Source: Lachnoclostridium sp. UBA5725 (GTDB lineage Bacteria > Bacillota > Clostridia > Lachnospirales > Lachnospiraceae). Taken from it: a stretch of DNA of 64,000 nt. The notes beneath the pieces are model-generated. The model was not told where the DNA came from and searched no databases. It saw nothing but the letters and a program-made list of their open reading frames with translations. Location: the NCBI GenBank assembly GCA_002419585.1, contig DIGJ01000003.1, positions 1-64,000 on the forward strand, written 5' to 3'. Shown here piece by piece: positions 8,217 through 14,341 of the stretch. The translations under genes were made by a program, and so were the position numbers. Numbering within the stretch: the first letter of the stretch is position 1; each line of letters opens with the position of its first letter.

Positions 8217-8272
8217 ATGATTGTCCTATCATTTAAAATAAAGTGACATTTTGCTAAGCTGCCATAAATAAT

Positions 8273-8434
8273 TTAATCGTCATCTTCATCTAGTAATTCC
8301 TTTGGAACGTCAGCCTTTCTACATTTTTCATAACCAAGATTTATTATAAACGTCTCAGTTAATTGGATACGTTCCTCCATCGTTATATCCTCAAGTTTTC
8401 TTTCTTCCCCGTTGATATGATATCTATACTTCAT
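8273..8434 (-). CDS. Very small hypothetical protein (53 aa)
   Basis: A 53-codon frame beginning MKYRYHINGEERKLEDI and ending in an Asp-rich tail (LLDEDDD). AGAGGTACACATT precedes the start. The middle resembles short phage regulator-like peptides, but there is no recognisable motif. Confidence 0.5.
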   Translation of the reverse strand: MKYRYHINGEERKLEDITMEERIQLTETFIINLGYEKCRKADVPKELLDEDDD

Positions 8435-8464
8435 AATGTGTACCTCTGTTTTTTATAATTCTAT

Positions 8465-8516
8465 GTGCAAGCGCTTGTACTTGTTTCTTGTTTATTTTCC
8501 ATTTTTCTCCTATACT
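8465..8516 (+). promoter_or_regulatory. Promoter with near-palindromic operator for 8560 gene
   Basis: A near-palindrome GTGCAAGCGCTTGTAC (8465-8480, core CAAGCGCTTG) precedes a promoter-like TTGTTT (8488-8493), 17 bases, TATACT (8511-8516). It lies between a minus-strand gene and the plus-strand 56-residue gene, so it could control both. Confidence 0.45.
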
Positions 8517-8559
8517 TTAATTACCGAGTGGAGTCGGAATAATTAGAAGGAAATAATCT

Positions 8560-8730
8560 ATGTCTAAACAACCTGATATTACAAAATTGAGAAAAGCTGT
8601 AAAAAACTTTTCTTTCTATTCATCACCATCCAGCGCAAATAGTTCTGAGCCTTGTACTGTCGGTGATGTAAAAAAAGTTATCGCAAATGTTTCTAAGCTT
8701 TTTAATACGTTTATTGATGAACTCGAATAA
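8560..8730 (+). CDS. Small hypothetical protein on opposite strand (56 aa)
   Basis: A 56-codon gene from ATG 8560 with AGAAGGA upstream and its own promoter-like sequence. The product starts MSKQPDITKLRKAVKNF and ends in an amphipathic helix. It is the only plus-strand gene within the long minus-strand early run, and so may be independently expressed in the lysogenic state. No family recognised. Confidence 0.5.
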   Translation: MSKQPDITKLRKAVKNFSFYSSPSSANSSEPCTVGDVKKVIANVSKLFNTFIDELE

Positions 8731-8746
8731 TGTTTGTACAAAGCCA

Positions 8747-8905
8747 CTATTTACTTGTGGCCTTGTCTTTTGTTACTGTTACTACACCTAATTCTATTAA
8801 CTTTTGGTAGCATTCACTGATTTTTTCTTGAGCTTCATCAAGCTCTTTCATAATTTTTTCTATTTCTCCGTCTTTAACCTCTATTTGCAAAAAAAATCCG
8901 TTCAT
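8747..8905 (-). CDS. Small coiled-coil hypothetical protein (52 aa)
   Basis: A 52-codon frame beginning MNGFFLQIEVKDGEIEKI; residues about 12-38 are Glu/Lys-rich with heptad-like spacing, suggesting a short coiled coil. AAAGGATGG lies 12 bases upstream. Convergent with the 8560-8730 gene, leaving 16 bases between stops. Function unknown. Confidence 0.5.
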   Translation of the reverse strand: MNGFFLQIEVKDGEIEKIMKELDEAQEKISECYQKLIELGVVTVTKDKATSK

Positions 8906-8979
8906 TACTTGACACCATCCTTTCACTGATTATTTCATTCTTTCGATATTCTCTAAACCTTTTCAAATTTAGAAAACTA

Positions 8980-9156
8980 TTAAAAATCACGGCTATTTGC
9001 CACTTCTCGGTACAACTCCATTACATCGGCATTTTTCTTGTTATAGGCCTCGTCGTTTATCATTGGGATGTCAAACTCCATTTCCATGTCATTCATGATG
9101 TCTGCTACACTTTCACCGCTTGACAAACGTTTTTGGTAAATATCTAATCTGCTCAT
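8980..9156 (-). CDS. Small acidic hypothetical protein (58 aa)
   Basis: The frame begins at GTG 9162, but AAAGGAG eight bases upstream points to ATG 9156 (MSRLDIYQKRLSSGES). The product is acidic, probably helical, with many Met and Asp residues. No family recognised. Confidence 0.5.
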   Translation of the reverse strand: MSRLDIYQKRLSSGESVADIMNDMEMEFDIPMINDEAYNKKNADVMELYREVANSRDF

Positions 9157-9239
9157 TTTCACACTCCTTTACTTGCCTAGTTTCAGTTTTCTTTAAGTAC
9201 ATACATTAAGGATGACAGATGTTTCTTTGTTAATTTTCA

Positions 9240-9368
9240 TTATCCCGCATTATTAGTGCCCATAATACAAAGAGCAATGATGCAATTGGTAACCCACATA
9301 AATGCACCAAGTATAAATACAAAATCAAAGATAATAAAACCTTTTTTGCCATTGCTTTTATATTCCAT
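9240..9368 (-). CDS. Single-pass small membrane protein (42 aa)
   Basis: A 42-codon frame: a short basic N-terminus (MEYKSNGKKG) followed by one hydrophobic segment (residues about 11-36). The ribosome binding site AGAAAGA is weak. A small membrane peptide of an accessory element is plausible (regulatory or toxin-like), but unproven. Confidence 0.4.
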   Translation of the reverse strand: MEYKSNGKKGFIIFDFVFILGAFMWVTNCIIALCIMGTNNAG

Positions 9369-9400
9369 TCTTTCTGTGAACTGGTGTCCATAGCCACCAG

Positions 9401-9544
9401 TTAGGCTGTTTTCTTTTTTTCAAGTTCCTGACGTGCTAATAATACGGTTGCATTTGCACTCATTATTGTTAGTCCTGTCTCATCCATGCGCAAAAGCATT
9501 CCTGTTATTTCTTTAATCTCTTTTTTCTCTTTTTCTTCTAACAT
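9401..9544 (-). CDS. Very small hypothetical protein (47 aa)
   Basis: A 47-codon frame beginning MLEEKEKKEIKEITGML with GAAAGGAG nine bases upstream. It is the first gene downstream of the leftward promoter in the control region. This is the position of the Cro/excisionase-like early genes of temperate phages, though the sequence shows no HTH. Confidence 0.5.
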   Translation of the reverse strand: MLEEKEKKEIKEITGMLLRMDETGLTIMSANATVLLARQELEKKKTA

Positions 9545-9590
9545 AGGCTTTTCTCCTTTCGATTTGCTCTTTTTGTTTTTCGTTTATTGC

Positions 9591-9603
9591 TAACTTGTAA
9601 TCA
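9591..9603. promoter_or_regulatory. Candidate repressor operator O1
   Basis: TAACTTGTAATCA resembles the two other sites in this region (9623-9634 and 9652-9666). The three are spaced about 30 bases apart. It lies next to the -10 box of the leftward promoter. Confidence 0.45.
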
Positions 9604-9604
9604 C

Positions 9605-9633
9605 AATATAGCATTTGAAAGATAACTTGTCAA
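9605..9633 (-). promoter_or_regulatory. Leftward early promoter
   Basis: On the minus strand TTGACA (9628-9633), 17 bases, TATATT (9605-9610): close to the vegetative consensus. It drives the minus-strand genes from 9544 on. The operator-like TAACTTGTCAAC (9623-9634) overlaps its -35 box. Confidence 0.7.
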
Positions 9634-9652
9634 CTATTTTTTAAATATTATG

Positions 9653-9681
9653 TTGACTTGTTATCAAAAATGTATTATTCT
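9653..9681 (+). promoter_or_regulatory. Repressor promoter with operator O3
   Basis: TTGACT (9653-9658), 17 bases, TATTCT (9676-9681) precedes the repressor. The reverse complement of 9652-9666 reads TGATAACAAGTCAAC, matching O1 and O2, so the repressor probably controls its own promoter and the divergent one. Confidence 0.65.
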
Positions 9682-9704
9682 TTTCTTTGAAAGGAGGTAT
9701 TGTC

Positions 9705-10109
9705 TTGGAAAGTGTGAGTGACAGAATAAAGAAAATAAGAGATTCAAAAAATCTAAGTCAAGATTCATTTGCATCTACTTTAGGTTTACAACGAAATTCT
9801 ATATCGCTAATTGAAAATGGAAAACGTAACGCATCCGAAAGGACTATTGACGATATATGTAGAGAATTTAACGCTAATAAAGACTGGCTCCTTAACGGAG
9901 GTCCAGAAGAAAGTATGTTTGTAAAATTGTCTCACGATGAAGAAGTAGCTATGTATACGCAGGATCTTTTAATGGATACCGATGATATTATTGCTACTTC
10001 AATTAAGAATTTCATTGTTATTTATGAAAAATTAGACGATGCTTCTAAGCAAGTACTTCAATCTACCATGAAAGATTTTCTTTCAAAAATGCAGAAAGAG
10101 CAGGCCTAG
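9705..10109 (+). CDS. XRE/CI-like short prophage repressor
   Basis: A DNA-binding repressor of about 134 residues. The N-terminal XRE helix-turn-helix (about residues 8-62, around LSQDSFASTLGLQRNSIS) is followed by a short helical C-terminal part. It has no S24 peptidase domain, so RecA-stimulated self-cleavage is not expected. The likely start is TTG 9705, seven bases after AAGGAGG; GTG 9714 is possible. It faces divergent promoters with three operator-like repeats, the classic lysogeny switch layout. Its stop interlocks with the stop of the convergent 44-residue gene (CTAG). Confidence 0.8.
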   Translation: MESVSDRIKKIRDSKNLSQDSFASTLGLQRNSISLIENGKRNASERTIDDICREFNANKDWLLNGGPEESMFVKLSHDEEVAMYTQDLLMDTDDIIATSIKNFIVIYEKLDDASKQVLQSTMKDFLSKMQKEQA

Positions 10110-10121
10110 CGCCTGCTCTTT
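10095..10121. terminator. Bidirectional terminator at repressor end
   Basis: An 11-bp perfect stem (10095-10105 with 10111-10121), a five-base loop CTAGC, and T-rich flanks on both strands. The loop contains both convergent stop codons. Confidence 0.75.
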
Positions 10122-10240
10122 TCTATGTACCTCTTTACCATAATTTGAATCTGTCGGATGAATATATCATCCCGCTCTTGTAGCGTTCCTATTGTTTCAA
10201 TAATTTCCTTTAAACATTTTTCACGTTCCTTACCTGTCAT
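10106..10240 (-). CDS. 44-residue LexA-controlled small protein, candidate antirepressor
   Basis: A 44-codon gene from ATG 10240 with AGGGGTGAAGAA upstream. The product starts MTGKEREKCLKEIIETIG and is a charged, wholly helical peptide. Its promoter (TTGAAA-17-TATAAT) is bracketed by two perfect GAAC-N4-GTTC boxes. It converges on the XRE repressor gene and their stops overlap. The repressor lacks a self-cleaving domain, so this DNA-damage-controlled peptide (or its antisense transcript) is a good candidate for the inducer of the element. The promoter and boxes are seen in the sequence; the role is inferred. Confidence 0.55.
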   Translation of the reverse strand: MTGKEREKCLKEIIETIGTLQERDDIFIRQIQIMVKRYIEKSRR

Positions 10241-10257
10241 TTCTTCACCCCTGTTAT

Positions 10258-10335
10258 GAACGCACGTTCTAAGATAGCTGTTTTTATTATAATGCTATTC
10301 TTGTTCTTTTTCAATAGATATTCGAACGTTTGTTC
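10258..10335 (-). promoter_or_regulatory. SOS-type promoter with two LexA boxes
   Basis: Minus strand: TTGAAA (10309-10314), 17 bases, TATAAT (10286-10291). GAACGTTTGTTC (10324-10335) lies just upstream of the -35 box and GAACGCACGTTC (10258-10269) near the transcript start. Both fit the Firmicute LexA/DinR core GAAC-N4-GTTC exactly. Confidence 0.7.
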
Positions 10336-10493
10336 TTTTTTATTTCTCTCCTCATATTTTTAATAATATATCCTCCTTTATTTTTCCATTATACTACTAT
10401 TTTTTTACATGAAAATATAGATGCTTAATATTTCCAGAATCTTGGAAATATTTTTGCATTTGTAGATTTTTACTCTTTTTTATGTTAGAATAA

Positions 10494-10691
10494 TTATTTA
10501 TACTCTGACTCATAAAGTGCATCTATTCTAGTTTCAAGTGCTTTGGCTATCGCTTCTAGCTGAGTTATTTTAGGTAGCGTTTTCCCATTCTCTATATTAT
10601 TCAATGTGCTTTTACTTATTCCGGTCAACTTTGCCAACTCAACTAGGCTAACGTTTTTTTCTTTTCGCACCTGCCAAGTCAGTATTTTCAT
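10494..10691 (-). CDS. Small XRE-family HTH regulator
   Basis: A 65-residue protein consisting only of a Cro/CI-type HTH (LVELAKLTGISKSTLNNIENG in the centre), ending in a short Asp/Glu tail. The start is ATG 10691 with GGAGG about 12 bases upstream. A 26-bp inverted repeat covers its ribosome binding site and could be an autoregulatory operator. It is divergent from the SWIM gene. Function in the element is unknown; it may be a Cro-like or accessory regulator. Confidence 0.75.
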   Translation of the reverse strand: MKILTWQVRKEKNVSLVELAKLTGISKSTLNNIENGKTLPKITQLEAIAKALETRIDALYESEYK

Positions 10692-10697
10692 ATTACA

Positions 10698-10723
10698 TGT
10701 ATCCTCCTATTTTATAGGATACA
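10698..10723. promoter_or_regulatory. Inverted repeat over XRE ribosome binding site
   Basis: Arms TGTATCCT and AGGATACA (8 bp) separated by 10 bases. The right position for self-repression of the 65-residue XRE protein or for translational control. Confidence 0.45.
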
Positions 10724-10827
10724 TAACTTAGTAAAATTTGTCTTATGGTTTGTTTTTCCAAATTAATATTTTATTTTATCTTATTCGGTGTTAGAATTAT
10801 TTTACAATTACTTAGGAGGAGTATGAG

Positions 10828-11643
10828 ATGAATAATAAAATTTGGGACAAATGGAGAGATGTTCATTCTGAAAATGAGCAAGTTAAGAGATTGGAATCCG
10901 CAAAATCAGCAAAATGTACACCAATACAAATATTTAAGGAAGATTGTTATGGGTATTTTCAGGGATCAAGTGGAAGGCACGAAACATTCTTAGATAGTTG
11001 CAGTTGTATAGACTTTAATCGCAGAAAAAGACCTTGCAAACATATGTACCGATTAGCTATAGAATTAAATTTAATATATTCAGATGTGAATTCCGACATA
11101 CGTCAAATTAATATACCAAAATCGGATGCTATTCCATTTTCTGATGCAATTAAAATAATAGAATTGCTAGATGAAGATTCGCAACGTATACTTTTAGGAA
11201 TTCTTAATGTTGATGCATATTACAGGCCATGTATAAAAAATCACAGTCTCACTAGGTTAATATCTTCTGGAATTGTTTTTGAAGAACCAGATAATATGGC
11301 AATTTTAAGTCATTATCCACGGAACGAGATAAATTCTAGAATATCCACTTTAAATGTTTCATTTAATAAAAATATGCGACATGAAAAACTAATCGATTGG
11401 TGTATAGAAAATATTAGTGACGAAATACCCGAATTATTTTTTGAAGTTACAAGTGTTGTTATTCAAAATACATATAAACCAATAGAAAATAAAATAAAAA
11501 GGTACTTAAGCAGAAAATATGATACAAGCCAATATTTTGATGATAATGGAAATTTTATCGAATTACGCAAAATTGAAACTGAATTGCCTGATGATGATAT
11601 TACAAATTTGCTTATTAAATATGGGCATTATAATAAAAAATGA
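10828..11643 (+). CDS. SWIM zinc-finger protein
   Basis: This 271-residue protein has a SWIM motif (CxC at residues 58-60, CxH at 70-72; CSC...CKH). SWIM domains bind zinc and commonly act in DNA or protein interaction. The remaining 190 residues are helical with no recognised enzymatic motif. AGGAGGAG precedes ATG 10828. It lies between the XRE gene and the integrase; a terminator and the second parS-like palindrome follow. Its role in the element is unknown; recombination accessory or defence are possible but unsupported. Confidence 0.7.
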   Translation: MNNKIWDKWRDVHSENEQVKRLESAKSAKCTPIQIFKEDCYGYFQGSSGRHETFLDSCSCIDFNRRKRPCKHMYRLAIELNLIYSDVNSDIRQINIPKSDAIPFSDAIKIIELLDEDSQRILLGILNVDAYYRPCIKNHSLTRLISSGIVFEEPDNMAILSHYPRNEINSRISTLNVSFNKNMRHEKLIDWCIENISDEIPELFFEVTSVVIQNTYKPIENKIKRYLSRKYDTSQYFDDNGNFIELRKIETELPDDDITNLLIKYGHYNKK

Positions 11644-11665
11644 CATATATTTCGTTATAATAAAC

Positions 11666-11682
11666 GTGTCCGAATCGGACAC
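11666..11682. promoter_or_regulatory. Candidate parS / ParB operator palindrome, copy 2
   Basis: GTGTCCGAATCGGACAC, identical to 4743-4759 when read on the other strand. It lies just after the SWIM gene stop and before the terminator, about 6.9 kb from copy 1. Confidence 0.6.
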
Positions 11683-11689
11683 AAATGTT

Positions 11690-11724
11690 GCGCCAGTCAT
11701 TTTTTTACTGGCGCTTTTCTTTTT
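11690..11724 (+). terminator. Rho-independent terminator after SWIM gene
   Basis: GCGCCAGT (11690-11697), an 8-base T-rich loop, ACTGGCGC (11707-11714), then a T run. It insulates the integrase from upstream transcription. Confidence 0.8.
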
Positions 11725-11780
11725 TCTATGATTGCTTTATAATGTTGAATTGTATAAATAATAATGAAAGGAATAATGCT

Positions 11781-13235
11781 ATGCAAGCGCCAAAACAACA
11801 AATTAAATCTGCATGTGCTTATATTCGTGTTTCCACGGAGCAGCAAGAAGAACTATCTCCTGATAGCCAACGAAGATTGCTTAAAGAATATGCCGAAAAG
11901 AATAATATGATAGTCACAAAATTCTATGAAGATTTGGGGATAAGCGGACGAAAAGCAGATAAGCGTCCTGAATTTCAAAACATGATTTCAGATTGTAAGT
12001 CTAAGGATCACCCATATGATGTTGTACTTGTTTGGAAATTCAGTCGATTTGCTCGTAATCAAGAAGAGTCAATACTTTATAAGTCCCTGCTAAATAAAGC
12101 TAAGATTGAGGTCGTCAGCGTGTCAGAATCAGTTCCTGATGGCATGGTTGGTGGATTGGTTGAGCGTATCTTTGAGTGGATGGATGAATACTATTCAATC
12201 AATCTTTCTGGAGAAGCAAAAAGAGGATGGGAAGAAAAGAGATTGAAGGGTGGATATCCTGCGTCATGTCCGTATGGATATGATTATGTAAAAGGTGGTA
12301 TCCCAAAAATAAACGAAGAAGAAATAAAGATAGTTCGTAAAATTTTTGATATGTATCTCTATGATGATAGGTCTGCATCCTACATTACAAAGTGGTTAAA
12401 TCAAAATGGACATAGAACTAAGTTTGGAAGGACCTGGGACAATCGCTATCTGATAGATTTACTTGTTAATCCTTTTTTTGCTGGAAAGATTCGCTGGAAA
12501 GCGTTCGATGAGAATAAGCATCTTAAACCAATTTCAGAATGGATCATCATGGACGGTGTTCATGATGCAATTATAACCATGGAAGAATTTGAAGAAGCTT
12601 ATAAAAAAAGAATTGCTTGTGGAGCTCTCAAACGACGTGGAGCAAATGGATGCAAAAATTGGCTTTCTGGTATGGTGAAATGTTCTCATTGCGGTGCTAC
12701 TTTAATTTATTGCAAAGAATCAAAACATAATTACTCATATTTTCGTTGTAAAGGTTATATCAATGGATTATGTTCCCATGCGAATTATGTAACCGAGAAT
12801 AAGCTCACAGAAGATATCGTTGCTGGTTTGAAGAACATATCCGGTTTAAACAATGAAATTTGCTTTAAAACAAAAAGTGAATATCATAATAATGATATAG
12901 ATAGTATAAGCAAGCAAATAGGTGAAATTGACAAAAAATTAAAACGTGTGAGAAATGCTTTTGTTAATGGTATTGATACCATTGAAGAATATAAAGCTAG
13001 TAAGGAAAAGCTAGAGGCCGAGAAAAAAGATTTAGAAAAATATCTAACAAAATCAACCAGTCCTACAAAAACAGACAAGAAAAAAATGCTATCAAATATA
13101 GAAAAAGTAATTAATATTATCACAGATGATGAATCTGATATGTTCCGTAAAAGTCAGGCAATTCAATCCATATGTGAGAAGATTGTATACAGTAAAGAAG
13201 CTGATGAAATAGACTTCTTTTTCTATTTATCTTGA
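11781..13235 (+). CDS. Large serine recombinase (integrase)
   Basis: A 484-residue site-specific recombinase that integrates and excises the element. The resolvase domain holds the nucleophile Ser18 in YIRVSTEQQ. The recombinase domain spans about 155-270, followed by a zinc-ribbon (C301, C304, C323, C331) and a coiled coil (about 375-430), as in phiC31/TP901-type integrases. A longer frame begins at 11685, but AAAGGA at 11766 places the start at ATG 11781. It is the last gene of the element, and its stop lies within a few bases of the host symporter fragment, so the recombination junction is adjacent. Confidence 0.93.
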   Translation: MQAPKQQIKSACAYIRVSTEQQEELSPDSQRRLLKEYAEKNNMIVTKFYEDLGISGRKADKRPEFQNMISDCKSKDHPYDVVLVWKFSRFARNQEESILYKSLLNKAKIEVVSVSESVPDGMVGGLVERIFEWMDEYYSINLSGEAKRGWEEKRLKGGYPASCPYGYDYVKGGIPKINEEEIKIVRKIFDMYLYDDRSASYITKWLNQNGHRTKFGRTWDNRYLIDLLVNPFFAGKIRWKAFDENKHLKPISEWIIMDGVHDAIITMEEFEEAYKKRIACGALKRRGANGCKNWLSGMVKCSHCGATLIYCKESKHNYSYFRCKGYINGLCSHANYVTENKLTEDIVAGLKNISGLNNEICFKTKSEYHNNDIDSISKQIGEIDKKLKRVRNAFVNGIDTIEEYKASKEKLEAEKKDLEKYLTKSTSPTKTDKKKMLSNIEKVINIITDDESDMFRKSQAIQSICEKIVYSKEADEIDFFFYLS

Positions 13236-13262
13236 CATGTACCTTTTTGTTACGTTCTGGGA
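13228..13262. other. Predicted right attachment junction (attR-like)
   Basis: The integrase ends at 13235. Sequence from about 13,246 (GTTACGTTCTGGGATACC) already encodes the conserved interior of the host symporter (FWDTV). The crossover must lie between these points. The exact core bases cannot be fixed without the other junction. Confidence 0.7.
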
Positions 13263-13665
13263 TACCGTAATAATGTGTGCAATTACCGGAATTGTTATCG
13301 TTTCAAACCTAATTCATTTTCCCGCTTCCATCAGAGGAAAAAGTATTGGAGGGCTAACGCATGCTGCCTTTGAAGCACTTCCTTATGGGTCTATCCTTCT
13401 AGGAATTTGTTTGCTCTTATTTGCTTTTGCAACATTAATTGGCTGGTCCTATTTTGGTCAGCAGGCTTTTTTATATTTATTTCCAAAAAAACACCTAAGA
13501 ATCTATCAAACGATCTATATGATCGCGATTTTCTTAGGTGCTGTATTATCCCTTGATTTAGTTTGGGAAATCACCGATACGCTGAACATATTTATGGCAA
13601 TCCCAAATCTGATTGCTTTATATGCGCTTCGAAAGCTGATAAAAGTTCCTACGAAACCGGTATGA
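13237..13665 (+). pseudogene. C-terminal fragment of alanine/glycine:cation symporter (AGCS)
   Basis: 142 codons encode the last membrane helices of an AGCS (AlsT/DagA-type) sodium-amino-acid symporter. The recognisable parts are FWDTVIMCAITGIVIV at the start, then HAAFEALPYGSILLGICLLL, GAVLSLDLVWEITD and PNLIALYALR. Full family members have about 450-500 residues, so about two thirds are missing. The ATG at 13237 lies at the element border without a ribosome binding site and is probably accidental. The N-terminal part should lie beyond the other end of the element, and excision should restore the gene. Confidence 0.85.
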
Positions 13666-13666
13666 T

Positions 13667-14218
13667 TTACTGTTTATAAATAATACTTTTTGAAACTTCT
13701 TCCGCTACTTCAATCCCACAAAAATGGGTTATAATAGCTAGAGAAAAGGGTATTGCAGTACCTAGTCCGCGACTTGTAATTACCGTTCCATCCATAATTA
13801 CTTCATCAAAGCAAACCTCTGCTCCCAACAATTGCTCTTCAAAACCAGGATAGCATACTGCCTTCTTTCCATTTAAAATACCAGCTTGTCCAAGAACACT
13901 CGGTGCAGCACAGATAGCCGCCAGCATCTTAGCTTTTTTATGAAATTCCTTGAGTATCTCCTTTAGTCCTAAATGAGCGAGTAGATGCCTTGTTCCAGGC
14001 ATACCACCAGGAAGTACAAGCATATCAAGGGATTCAAAGGAATACCCTTCAAACAAGTAGTCTGCTTCCACACTGATATGATGGGCTCCGGTTACTTTCT
14101 TTGACCCACTGATTGATACCATATCGATTGAAATATCCGCTCTTCGAAGCAAATCAACCACGGTTAATCCTTCGATTTCCTCAAATCCATCTGCTAAAAT
14201 AATTGCTACTTTTGACAT
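13667..14218 (-). CDS. DJ-1/PfpI family protein (ThiJ-like)
   Basis: An 183-residue DJ-1-type protein. The conserved Glu (ADGFEEIE) and the nucleophilic Cys in AAICAAPSVLG form the usual Glu-Cys pair; VLPGGMPG is also typical. Family members act as glyoxalase/deglycase or redox-responsive proteins in the cytoplasm. The frame can start at 14230, but GGAG at that start is better placed for ATG 14218 (MSKVAIILADG). Its upstream region is one copy of a repeated leader-like element. Confidence 0.88.
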   Translation of the reverse strand: MSKVAIILADGFEEIEGLTVVDLLRRADISIDMVSISGSKKVTGAHHISVEADYLFEGYSFESLDMLVLPGGMPGTRHLLAHLGLKEILKEFHKKAKMLAAICAAPSVLGQAGILNGKKAVCYPGFEEQLLGAEVCFDEVIMDGTVITSRGLGTAIPFSLAIITHFCGIEVAEEVSKSIIYKQ

Positions 14219-14318
14219 ATATTTCTCCATTTCTGCGCTGCTTTATGCACATAACAAGTTTATGTGCACAGTGCAGACACAAACTTGCTGAGTGAAATAT
14301 TTTTCTTTCACTCCTTCA
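14219..14318 (-). repeat. Repeated 5'-leader element, copy A
   Basis: Read on the minus strand this contains, in order, a GTGAAA...TTTCAC hairpin, CAAGTTTGTGTCTGC and CTGTGCACA, a complementary AACTTG, and the block AGCGCAGAAATGGAG beside the start codon. The same order with few changes precedes the 61,602 gene. It is a dispersed non-coding element with hairpin potential. Confidence 0.65.
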
Positions 14319-14341
14319 TTCCCTTCTCATTTATTCTATGG

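Noticed and set aside
10698..10723. LexA box at the XRE gene
   Set aside because: The inverted repeat TGTATCCT/AGGATACA does not fit GAAC-N4-GTTC.
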